This document shows, one piece after another, positions 49,708 to 57,698 of a stretch of 64,000 nt of DNA; within the stretch, counting starts at the first letter, position 1; every line of letters starts with the position of its first letter. The notes under the pieces are model-generated. The model saw only the letters and a list, made by a program, of their open reading frames with translations. It had not been told where the DNA came from and searched no databases. Origin of the DNA: Actinomyces sp. 432 (lineage in GTDB: Bacteria; Actinomycetota; Actinomycetes; Actinomycetales; Actinomycetaceae); the NCBI RefSeq assembly GCF_009930875.1, contig NZ_CP025249.1, positions 1,054,001 through 1,118,000 on the forward strand. The letters run 5' to 3'. The translations under genes were made by a program, and so were the position numbers.

Positions 49708-49749
49708 AGCGCCCCGTCCCGGTTCTCCCGGGCCGGGGCGCTTCTCTTT
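49708..49749 (+). terminator. Rho-independent terminator after etfA
   Basis: A GC-rich hairpin (AGCGCCCCG-T-CCCGG, loop TTCT, with the complementary arm, one mismatch) is followed by TCTCTTTC, the most T-rich tail in this window. Confidence 0.85.
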
Positions 49750-49858
49750 CGCTGAGATCGGTCGATATGGCGGTATCCCGTCCGCCATCCGGCCCGCCGG
49801 CGGGATGTGCGGTGCGCGGCTGGCAGTGCGGAGTTGACACAGCGGGCCCCTTGTGTCA

Positions 49859-49880
49859 CTGTACTAGTGCAGTAATACAG
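49859..49880. promoter_or_regulatory. GntR (YtrA-type) operator with promoter, before the regulator gene
   Basis: An inverted repeat CTGTACTA-N6-TAATACAG (7 of 8 positions matching) lies about 70 bases before the GntR start. A TTGACA at 49834-49839 could be the -35, with the operator overlapping the -10 region. This placement is what autorepression by a YtrA-type regulator would need. Confidence 0.65.
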
Positions 49881-49947
49881 ATGGTCTCCCGGCCCTCTGT
49901 CCGCTGCGCTCATGAGCACACCCGTACACCCAACAGAGGGAGGCCTT

Positions 49948-50337
49948 GTGGATCTTGACGGCTCCCGGCCGATCTGGCTGCAACTGGTCGACGACTTCCG
50001 CTTGCGGATCGTCACCGGCGCCTGGCCGATCGGCACCCGGATACCCAGCGTGCGCGAACTGGCCACGCAATCCGGCGTCAACCCCAACACCGTTCAACGC
50101 GCACTGGCCGAGCTCGACCGCACCGGGCTGACCGGCACCGAGCGGACCGCCGGCCGCTTCGTCACCACGGATACCGCCGTCGTCGATGCCGTCCGCCGGG
50201 AACTCGCCACCGGCGCCACGGACACCTTCATCACCGCCCTCGCCGCCGTCGGCATGGATCTTCCGCAGGCCGCAGCGCTCCTGCAGGAGCGCTGGGAACT
50301 GCGCCCTTCCTCGGCAGACACAGGAGAATCCTCATGA
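49948..50337 (+). CDS. GntR-family regulator, YtrA subfamily
   Basis: The 129-residue regulator has a winged helix-turn-helix ([21 protein letters not shown], then [27 protein letters not shown]) and a short dimerisation tail, as in YtrA proteins. The GTG at 49948 is favoured over the ATG at 49912 because a GAGGGAGG site lies 5 bases upstream. Its stop overlaps the next gene's ATG by 4 bases, so it is co-translated with the ABC ATPase. It probably represses this operon through the operator at 49859-49880. Confidence 0.9.
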   Translation: MDLDGSRPIWLQLVDDFRLRIVTGAWPIGTRIPSVRELATQSGVNPNTVQRALAELDRTGLTGTERTAGRFVTTDTAVVDAVRRELATGATDTFITALAAVGMDLPQAAALLQERWELRPSSADTGESS

Positions 50338-51097
50338 CCCAGCATCCACTAGAGGCGGCGTCGCCCGCGGCGCGCTTCAGCTCTATCCCCATCCCCGACG
50401 GCGCAGTGCCGCTGGTATCTGTGTCCGGCGTGACCAAGGCCTACCGCGGCCGCCCGGCACTGATGGACCTGACCCTGGACCTGCCGGCGGGCCGGATCGT
50501 GGGGCTCATGGGCTCCAACGGCTCGGGCAAGACCACCCTGCTGAAGATCCTGGCCGGCCTGCTGGCTGACTACGACGGCCAGGTACGGGTAGGCGGACAT
50601 GCTCCAGGGCCGGAGACGAAGGCGCTGGTCGCCTTCCTGCCCGACGCCGAATTCCTGGCCTCGGGACTCAAGCCCGAGCAGGCCATAGCGATGTTCTCCC
50701 GGCTCTTCCCCGACTTCGACGCCGATCGTGCGCGCGAGCTGGTGGAGTTCTTCGGCCTTCCCGGTGACCGGAGCCTGAAGGAGATGAGCAAGGGCATGGG
50801 GAGAAGCTGCGCGTCAGCCTGGTCATGGCTAGGCGTGCACGTGTCTACCTGCTGGACGAGCCCATCTCCGGGGTCGACCCCGCCGCCCGTGACGTGATCC
50901 TCAGTGGTGTCCTGCGGGGCTTCGACCCCGAGTCACTGATGGTCATCTCCACCCACCTGATCGCCGACGTGGAGCCGATCGTCGACTCCGTCGTCTTCCT
51001 CAAGGACGGCCGCCTGCTGCTGGCGGGCGACGCCGATGACCTGCGTCAGGCACACGGAATGAGCCTGGACGCCCTGTTCCGGAAGGAGTACCGCTGA
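50334..51097 (+). CDS. ABC transporter ATP-binding protein (one frameshift in this read)
   Basis: This is the ATPase of a small exporter regulated by the preceding GntR protein. It has a Walker [14 protein letters not shown]-loop region [12 protein letters not shown], a variant signature SKGMGEKL and Walker [13 protein letters not shown], then an H-loop STHL. The frame breaks at the G run 50798-50801, inside the signature. One added G restores a 254-residue protein ending ALFRKEYR. The stop overlaps the permease start by one base. Substrate is unknown; YtrA-linked exporters often respond to cell-wall antibiotics. Confidence 0.85.
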
Positions 51098-51912
51098 TGC
51101 TGCGCACACTGTTCACTGAGGAGGTCCGCTTCCTGGCGCCCATCCAGCTGAAGATGCTCGGCATCTTCACGGTGTTCGGGATCGCCTTCCTCGGAGTCAC
51201 GTTTCTGGACCTGCCGGTTTTGAGCCTATTCGGGACGCTTGGCGCGGTAGTCTCCTTTGCCTTGGCCATACCAGTGGCGCTCGTCCACACCGCCTCCGAG
51301 TACTGGCAGTCCATGTATGGCGCGCGCGGCTACCTGACCATGAGCATCCCGGCGCCCGGGCGCACGCTTTATGCCGCCAAGGTGCTCTACGCCTTCGCGG
51401 CCGGCCTGGCGGCGATGTGCTTCGCTGCAGTGGGCTTGTTGGTGACCGTGTGGGCGGCCGCGCGGGCTCAGGGAATCGGCCTCGGTGAGCTGCTCCAACC
51501 TCTGCGTGAGATGCTGGCCTTCGTCGGCACCGGCTGGGTGATCGGTTTCTTCATCTACGTGATTGTGGAACTCGCGTGCGTAATCGTGTGCGTGTCCGCG
51601 ATTATGAGCATCGGGGCGCAAGGGCGCTGGAACCACCTCGGCTTCGGCGCGCCCGTGATTGGTTTCGTGGCGCTGTACCTGGTGGCGCAGGTGCTCTCGT
51701 TGTTGCTGCTACTGATCGTGCCGGTGAGCATTGGGATTCCGTCCGGAGACATTGTGATTACATGGATGCTGCCGGACTTCATTGAGGCGGTGCGGACCGA
51801 CGGGGACCCGACCCTGCTGGGGCTGGGGTACATCGCCGTGTGGCCGCTGCTGGCGTTGGTCCTCGGAGTGCGGGGCGTGCGCGCGATCGAGAGACACACC
51901 TCCCTGCGCTGA
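51097..51912 (+). CDS. ABC transporter membrane protein
   Basis: The 271-residue protein has about six hydrophobic helices and shares its first base with the preceding ATPase stop, so the two are translationally coupled. Segments such as GIFTVFGIAFLGVTFLD and LYAAKVLYAFAAGLAAMCFA are membrane-spanning. No large external domain is present. It completes a GntR/ATPase/permease operon. It is convergent with mnmA, 45 bases away, and no strong terminator is seen between them. Confidence 0.82.
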   Translation: MLRTLFTEEVRFLAPIQLKMLGIFTVFGIAFLGVTFLDLPVLSLFGTLGAVVSFALAIPVALVHTASEYWQSMYGARGYLTMSIPAPGRTLYAAKVLYAFAAGLAAMCFAAVGLLVTVWAAARAQGIGLGELLQPLREMLAFVGTGWVIGFFIYVIVELACVIVCVSAIMSIGAQGRWNHLGFGAPVIGFVALYLVAQVLSLLLLLIVPVSIGIPSGDIVITWMLPDFIEAVRTDGDPTLLGLGYIAVWPLLALVLGVRGVRAIERHTSLR

Positions 51913-51957
51913 ACATTTCGCTGAACCTAATCGGCGCAAGGTGGCCGGGTGCGCGGC

Positions 51958-53075
51958 TTAGGCGACTGTCGCCTGGGCCAGCACCCGGTCGCCGTCTTCC
52001 CCGCCATAGACGACGACGCTCTGCCCTGCGGCCAGGCCCCGCAGGGGCTGGCGCAGCACCGCGTGCAGCGTGCCGCCGACGCCGTCCACGGTCACGTCAG
52101 CGTGCACCGGGCGACCGTGGGCGCGCACCTGTACGGTCACGTCCTGCCAGCCGACGCCGTCGGCGAGCGGGGCGGGGGAGTCCAGCAGCACCAGGTCCTT
52201 GCCGTCGACCACGGTGCGCTGCAGCAGCTCGGCGGGGCCGACCACGACCTCATTGGTGCTCGGACGGGTGGCGATCACGTAGCGCGGGCGGCCGTCGGCG
52301 GCCGGGCGGGTCAGGCCCAGGCCCTTGCGCTGGCCGACGGTGAAGCCGAAGTAGCCGCTGTGGGTGCCGAGCACCTCGCCGTGGGGGGAGACGATGCTGC
52401 CCTCCTTGGCGCCGAGGCTGCGCTGCAGGAAACCGCGGGTGTCGCCGTCGGCGACGAAGCAGATGTCGTAGGAGTCGGGCTTGTCCGCCACCGGCAGGCC
52501 GCGGCGCTCCGCCTCGGCCCGCACCGCCGCCTTGGAGGGGGCGTCGCCTAGGGGAACAGGGCGCGGGAGAGGCCCTCGCGCCCTGATACGGCCAGCACGT
52601 AGGACTGGTCCTTGGCCGTATCGGCGGCGCGGCGCAACTCCAGGTCGCCGGTCTGGCCGGGGCTGCCGTCGGTGGCGCCGCCGCGCAGGCGGGCGTAGTG
52701 GCCGGTGACGACGGCGTCGAATCCGAGGGCCAGGCCGCGCTCCAGCAGCACGTCGAACTTGACCCGCTCATTGCAGCGCACGCACGGGTTGGGGGTGCGG
52801 CCGGCGCGGTACTCGGACAGGAAGTCGGCGACCACCCGCTCCTCGAACTCCTCCGACAGGTCCCACACGTAGAAGGGGATGCCCAGGATCTCGGCGGCCC
52901 AGCGGGCGTCGCCGGCGTCCTCGATGGAGCAGCAGCCGCGGGTGCCGGAGCGGGTGGCGGCCCGGTTGCGGGTAAGTGCCATGTGCACGCCGACCACCTC
53001 GTGGCCGGCCTCGACGGCGCGCGCGGCGGCTACCGCGGAGTCGACTCCGCCGGACATGGCTGCCAGTACGCGCAC
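51958..53075 (-). CDS. mnmA: tRNA-specific 2-thiouridylase (one frameshift in this read)
   Basis: MnmA thiolates the wobble uridine-34 of tRNA Lys, Glu and Gln, taking sulfur relayed from a cysteine desulfurase. It shows the PP-loop SGGVDSAV at the N terminus, the catalytic TPNPCVRCN and the second-Cys motif [11 protein letters not shown], then a beta-barrel tail. The frame breaks at the G run 52551-52554 after SRALFP. One added base gives [18 protein letters not shown] and 372 residues. The GTG at 53075 has an AAGGAG site. A cysteine desulfurase on the same strand at 55145-56380 is the likely sulfur donor. Confidence 0.94.
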
Positions 53076-53243
53076 GTGTGCTCCTTCCGCTGCATTAGTT
53101 CTGCAGGTGCCCGGGTGGGCGGGTTGCAGCCTACCGCCATGGGCGGGGGCGCGGGATGTCGGGCAGAACACCTCTGAACGCTGGATGCGTCGGGTAGCTG
53201 CAGCCCGGAAGCGAGTGGGTGAACGCGTTTAAGGTCGCGTGTT

Positions 53244-54098
53244 TTAGTGTTCTTGTTGGGTTTCGGCTTGGTCGGTGAGGTAGGTGATGGTGCGGACGAT
53301 GTTGTATGGGGTGGTGGTGTTGGTGGTGGTGATGGTTCCGGTGATGGGGGTGGTGGTGCCGCCTGCGGGGGTGTAGGTGGCTTTCCAGGTGGTGGTGAGT
53401 GTGGTGGTTACGTCTTGGGCGGTGTGGGTGTAGCGGTGGGTGTTGGTCTGGCCCGGCCAGGGGGCTCCGGGGTCGGTGGTTGTGGTGGTGGTGCCGTCGC
53501 CCCAGTTCCAGGTGTAGGTGGTGGGGGTGGCGTGGATGGTGACGGGGGTGCCGGCGATGGTGGTGGTTAGTACCTGGGTGTCGGGGCTGGTGTAGGTGAT
53601 GAAGTCCTTGGTTAGTAGTACTTCTGGGCCTGGGGGCTGGCGGGTGATGCCGGAGCCGTCGGCTAGGAGGGTGGCTGCGTCGGTGGCGGTGACGGTGATG
53701 ACCGTGGTGGTGCCGGCGCCGGCCGCGGCGGCCGGGGCGGCGGGGTCTGGGGCGCATAACGCGGAGGCGTTTTTGGTGGAAAGGGCTGCGCCTAGGGTCG
53801 CGGTGCCGCACGTGCCGGGGTCTGCCTCGGTCTCGGGCGTGGCGTACTGGTTAGCCGTGCCACCGGCCCCGCCGGAGGGGTAGTAGCCCCCGCCGACCGG
53901 GGTGCCCGGGGTGGAGTAGGCCACCTCGTAGGACGTCCTACCCGTAACAGCCACAGAATTACCGGAGCCGTCGGCACCGATATCTAGGTTCGCTTGTTCG
54001 TCCGCCAAAGACGCCGGTCCCAGTATTGCTGAAGCTGTTGTGAATGTGATGACGATTAGCGTGGCGCGAATCAACTTCGATCTTGGGGGTATTTTCAT
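53244..54098 (-). CDS. Secreted PKD-domain protein, Thr-rich
   Basis: The 284-residue protein has a signal peptide (IRATLIVITFTTASAILGPASLA) and is probably exported. Its C-terminal half contains a PKD-like fold with TWNWGDG at 196-202 and RYTHTAQDV. Thr makes up a large share of residues 120-270. Two Cys (97, 115) may form a disulfide. It overlaps the upstream DUF6318 gene by 4 bases. Thr-ACC codons make the other strand very G/T-rich. A surface or adhesion role is inferred only. Confidence 0.8.
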   Translation of the reverse strand: MKIPPRSKLIRATLIVITFTTASAILGPASLADEQANLDIGADGSGNSVAVTGRTSYEVAYSTPGTPVGGGYYPSGGAGGTANQYATPETEADPGTCGTATLGAALSTKNASALCAPDPAAPAAAAGAGTTTVITVTATDAATLLADGSGITRQPPGPEVLLTKDFITYTSPDTQVLTTTIAGTPVTIHATPTTYTWNWGDGTTTTTTDPGAPWPGQTNTHRYTHTAQDVTTTLTTTWKATYTPAGGTTTPITGTITTTNTTTPYNIVRTITYLTDQAETQQEH

Positions 54099-54805
54099 TC
54101 CGTGTCACCCTCTTCCAGTGCGACTTCTTCGATTAGCCAATCATTGTCGACCCAGCGGAGTTGAACCAAGAAAATGGAGTCTGAGGATTCAACTGTTGTG
54201 ACATCTCCATTTGCTGAACGACCCGTGTGGGCTTCGGATGCTACTTGTGCGCGTACGACGTAGCGGTTGGGGTCGTCCTGGTCGGTCCACCACTCCAGGG
54301 GGGTGATCTCCTGCTCCCACGGGTCTGCCCACCCACCAGATTCATGCCGTGCGGTGGCGTTCGTTATCACCTTGGCGCAGAATTCGCAGTTGTCGTCGCT
54401 CATCTTCTTCCAGGCGTCCAGGTCGCCGGTGGCGTGCACGTACGGGTAGAGGTTGAGGAAGTATGTGGCTGCCTGGGCTGCGCCGTCGGGGGTGAACTCG
54501 GGGGTGTAGGCCTGGGGCTTGTCCATGGCCAGGGCGGTGGCCCTGGCGGCGGCCTGCTGGGGTGAGAGCGTGGGTGTAGCGCTAGCGCTGGCTGTGGCGG
54601 GTGGGGTCCAGGTGGGGGTGTAGGTGGTGCGGTTGGCGGCGTGTGAGCAGCCGGCGCCCAGTAGGGCGAGGCAGATGGCCAGTGCGCCGGCTCGGCGCAC
54701 GTGATCCGCTCGGCGCGCAGGTTTCGGCGCATGGGGGTGTGCGGCAGCGGCGCGGGCCTGGTGGTGGCGGGTGCTGGCGTGTGGCTTGCTTGGGTGTGTG
54801 GGCAT
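54095..54805 (-). CDS. DUF6318 family lipoprotein
   Basis: The 236-residue protein has a basic His/Arg/Pro-rich leader of about 38 residues, a hydrophobic segment and a lipobox ending LLGAGC (Cys 53). A Thr/Pro/Ser linker follows, then a globular domain with YTPEFTPDGAAQAATYFLNLYPY and a CxxC pair (DNCEFC, residues 140-143). These features match actinobacterial DUF6318. It is lipid-anchored and co-translated with the PKD protein. Its function is unknown. Confidence 0.78.
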   Translation of the reverse strand: MPTHPSKPHASTRHHQARAAAAHPHAPKPARRADHVRRAGALAICLALLGAGCSHAANRTTYTPTWTPPATASASATPTLSPQQAAARATALAMDKPQAYTPEFTPDGAAQAATYFLNLYPYVHATGDLDAWKKMSDDNCEFCAKVITNATARHESGGWADPWEQEITPLEWWTDQDDPNRYVVRAQVASEAHTGRSANGDVTTVESSDSIFLVQLRWVDNDWLIEEVALEEGDTE

Positions 54806-55144
54806 GTTGGGGGTGGCCTCCTCGCTGAGGACCCGGGCGGGACTTGCTGGGGCTTCGGCTTGGCGTTAACGCACGCAACCGTAGCGTGACCAGCAGCCGC
54901 GGCGCTACTGGCTCCATCGCGCCTGTGGAAAACCCATCACAGGGTGGGGTCTTCGGTGGCTGGGTGCTTGGAGCCCTGGCCCTCGCCCGGGGCGCTCATC
55001 GCAGCGACTCCTCCGGGCCCGCCCAGCCGACCCACATCACACCAACCGAACTCGGCACGTGAGATCTACCGATTTCGGTGCGTAACGTCTACCGACCTCG
55101 GCAGTGGAGCGGGGCGGGAGGCGGCGGCCATAAGCGAGTGTCGG
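54806..55144. other. Intergenic region before the DUF6318 gene
   Basis: This 339-base gap lies between the DUF6318 start and the cysteine desulfurase stop on the same strand. Its right part carries three units of the 23-bp repeat (55035-55103). The left part should contain the DUF6318/PKD promoter. I see no convincing promoter motif or RNA gene. Confidence 0.4.
55035..55103 (-). repeat. Three tandem units of the 23-bp dispersed repeat, reverse orientation
   Basis: Read on the minus strand, units 55103-55081, 55080-55058 and 55057-55035 each begin YRCCGARNTCGGT. The first unit continues AGACGTTACG, as at 27847-27869. The array lies between the cysteine desulfurase stop and the DUF6318 gene. 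Confidence 0.78.
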
Positions 55145-56380
55145 CTATGAGCGCCGTGCGCCGCGCCGCCGGGCCCGGCGGGCCGTGTGTACGGCGTCGG
55201 GCAGGACCGCCAGCAGGCGCTCAACGTCCTCGGCGCCCGTCTCCCGGCCCATGGAGCAGCGCAGCGTCGCCCGCGCCGCCCCTTCCTCGTAACCCATCGC
55301 CAGCATGACGTGGCTCGGCTGCGCGACCCCCGCATGACAGGCCGACCCGGCTGAAACGTCGATACCCGCCATATCCAGCGCCATCAGCAGCGCCTCGGCG
55401 TCGGCGTCCTCCACCCACAGGTGCGCCGTGCCGGGCAGGTGCGCCGCGTCATCGGGCAGGGTCGCGTGCACACCCGCCAGCGCCGTCGCCCCCGCCAGCA
55501 GGCGCGCGCGCAGCGCCTCCAGCCGTGCCGTCTCCGCCGTCCGCTCGGCCACGGTCAGCTCCACGGCCAGCGCCAGTGCCCGCGCACCGACCACGTCCTG
55601 CGTGCCCGAGCGCAGTCCCCGCTCCTGGCGTCCGCCCCCGGTCGGCGCCACCAGGGAGAAGTCCCGCCGCGCAATCAGGGCGCCGACGCCGACCGGCGCC
55701 CCGAGCTTGTGCCCGCTCAACGACAGCGCATCCAGCCCCCAGCCGTGAAAGTCCAGTTGCACCCGGCCCACCGCCGCCACCGCATCGCTGTGCACAGGCA
55801 CGTAACCCGGCGCGTCCGGCCGGTCGGTGCCGGTAGCCGCGCGCACCGCCGCCACGATCCCGGCCAGGTCCTGCACTGCACCGGTCTCGTTGTTCGCAGC
55901 CATCACGCTCACCAGGGCGGCCCCGCACGCCAGTACCTCGCCAATCGCCCCGGCCTGCACCCGGCCCGCCCCGTCCACGGGCAGCTGCACATGCTCGCCG
56001 CCCAGCTGTGCTGCGGCGGTGCGCGCACTTTCCAGCACCGCCGGATGCTCAACCGGGGAGGTGACTAGGCGCGGACGATCCACTCCAGCGGCCCGGGCCG
56101 CCAGCACCCGGCCAACCACGGCCAGTGCGTCCGCCTCGGTGCCGCTCCCGGTGAAGACCACCTCATGCGGGTCCACCCCCAGTGCCCCAGCCAGCCGGGA
56201 ACGTGCCTGCGCCAACAGCGCCCCGGCCCGGCGCCCCGAAGCGTGCTGCGCCGCCGGATTAGCCCACCCGCCCAGATCACCGGCCAGGTCGTGGGCGACC
56301 TGCTCGGCCACCTCCGCCCGCACGGGCGTGGTGGCGGCATGGTCAAGGTAGACGCGCGCGGCGGTACTCCCGGAACTCAT
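55145..56380 (-). CDS. Cysteine desulfurase (IscS/NifS type)
   Basis: This PLP enzyme removes sulfur from cysteine as an enzyme-bound persulfide. The 411-residue protein opens with VYLDHAATTPVR, has GSGTEADAL, the PLP-lysine motif SLSGHKLGAPVG and the active-site Cys region GSACHAG. The start at 56380 is inferred because homology begins there; a good ribosome binding site is not visible. It is on the same strand as mnmA, so it is the probable sulfur donor for tRNA thiolation. The DUF6318/PKD pair lies between them. It is divergent from nudC, 48 bases away. Confidence 0.93.
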   Translation of the reverse strand: MSSGSTAARVYLDHAATTPVRAEVAEQVAHDLAGDLGGWANPAAQHASGRRAGALLAQARSRLAGALGVDPHEVVFTGSGTEADALAVVGRVLAARAAGVDRPRLVTSPVEHPAVLESARTAAAQLGGEHVQLPVDGAGRVQAGAIGEVLACGAALVSVMAANNETGAVQDLAGIVAAVRAATGTDRPDAPGYVPVHSDAVAAVGRVQLDFHGWGLDALSLSGHKLGAPVGVGALIARRDFSLVAPTGGGRQERGLRSGTQDVVGARALALAVELTVAERTAETARLEALRARLLAGATALAGVHATLPDDAAHLPGTAHLWVEDADAEALLMALDMAGIDVSAGSACHAGVAQPSHVMLAMGYEEGAARATLRCSMGRETGAEDVERLLAVLPDAVHTARRARRRGARRS

Positions 56381-56428
56381 GCGGGCAGCGTATCCGCCGC
56401 CTAAACCGGCCGCGGATAGGCTGGCCAC

Positions 56429-57562
56429 ATGACCTCCGCCCCGCAGCCAGCCCCCGACCGTCTCGCTCCCGGAACCACAGGGACCACTGCCCGCTCCCTG
56501 TCACGCGCCACGACCGACCGTGACGCCGAGCGCCGCGGCGAGCCTGGCCTGCTCGACCGGCTTGCCGCAGACCCAGCCACTCGCCTGCTGCTGGTGGACG
56601 CCCGCGGACGCGTCGCCCTGGATGCCCCGGCCACCGCCGCGGACCTGCCCGACGACGGCCTCGCCCCCGCCGTGCCGCATGACCGCGACGACGCCGTCTG
56701 GCGGCCCGGCCACGCAGCCGACGCCCCCAGCGCTGTCCGTCCCCGGCTCGCGCCCCTGACCGCCGCCGACGTAGACGCCACCGGCCTGACCCGCTTGTAC
56801 CTGGGGCGTGAACGCGGCAGCGGCACCGGCGATGCCGCTGGGGCCGCCTGGATCGCCGTCGTCGTTCCCACCGACGACGTCGCCACCCCCACCGACGCCG
56901 AGGGCGCCAGCCGCCCCCACCCCTCCCTAATGCGGGCAATGGAGCGCTTCCCGCTATCAGCACTACGGGCCGTCGGCGCCGAACTGGATGCCCACGACGC
57001 CGGGCTGGCGACCCCCGCCACTGCCCTGGCCGCCTGGCACGCCCGCTCCGGCTTCTGCCCCCTGTGCGGCGGCCGCACCCAGATCGTCCAGGCCGGCTGG
57101 GCACGGCGCTGCACCAGCTGCGAGGCCCTCAGCTTTCCCCGCACCGACCCCGCCGTCATCATGGCCGTCACCGACGACGCCGACCGCATCGTGCTGGTCC
57201 ACGGTGCCACCTGGGAGCAACACCGCTACTCCACAGTCGCCGGCTTCGTGGAGGCTGGTGAGCCCGCCGAGGCCGCCGTTGTCCGCGAGGTAGCCGAGGA
57301 GACCGGGCTGAAAGTGGCCAGCGTGGAGTTCGTCGCCAGCCAGCCCTGGCCCTTTCCGCGCTCCCTCATGCTCGGCTACCGGGCGCGGCTGGCACCCGGC
57401 GAGCACCTGGCGCGCCCCGATGGCGCAGAGGTGACCGATGCGATCGTGCTCAGCCGCACCGAGCTTGCAGACGCCGTAGCCGCCGGCACCGTCATCCTGC
57501 CCGGGCGGACCTCAATCGCCAGGATGTTGATAGAGGACTGGTACGGCGCCCCCATCGGCTGA
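56429..57562 (+). CDS. nudC: NAD+ diphosphatase (NADH pyrophosphatase)
   Basis: NudC hydrolyses NAD(H) to AMP and NMN(H) and can remove NAD caps from RNA. The 377-residue protein has a zinc ribbon (CPLCGG, then CTSC), a Nudix box GFVEAGEPAEAAVVREVAEE and the NudC-specific SQPWPFPRS. The N-terminal region of about 200 residues is Ala/Arg-rich and weakly conserved. It lies divergent from the cysteine desulfurase and 136 bases before uvrD2. Confidence 0.95.
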   Translation: MTSAPQPAPDRLAPGTTGTTARSLSRATTDRDAERRGEPGLLDRLAADPATRLLLVDARGRVALDAPATAADLPDDGLAPAVPHDRDDAVWRPGHAADAPSAVRPRLAPLTAADVDATGLTRLYLGRERGSGTGDAAGAAWIAVVVPTDDVATPTDAEGASRPHPSLMRAMERFPLSALRAVGAELDAHDAGLATPATALAAWHARSGFCPLCGGRTQIVQAGWARRCTSCEALSFPRTDPAVIMAVTDDADRIVLVHGATWEQHRYSTVAGFVEAGEPAEAAVVREVAEETGLKVASVEFVASQPWPFPRSLMLGYRARLAPGEHLARPDGAEVTDAIVLSRTELADAVAAGTVILPGRTSIARMLIEDWYGAPIG

Positions 57563-57698
57563 CCCCAGGGGACTGGGCCGCGGCGAGGCAGCGGGTTAAC
57601 TGGGCAGCCACGTGCGCGGGCCGGAGCCGGGCTTACCCCGGACCATCTCGAGCCTCGCCGGCTAATCATGTCAGCCGGGCGTGGCAGGCTGGGACGCG

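Noticed and set aside
53270..53600. G/T-rich repeats as a CRISPR-like or satellite array
   Set aside because: There is no constant repeat length or spacer; the pattern is explained by Thr-ACC codons of the PKD protein.
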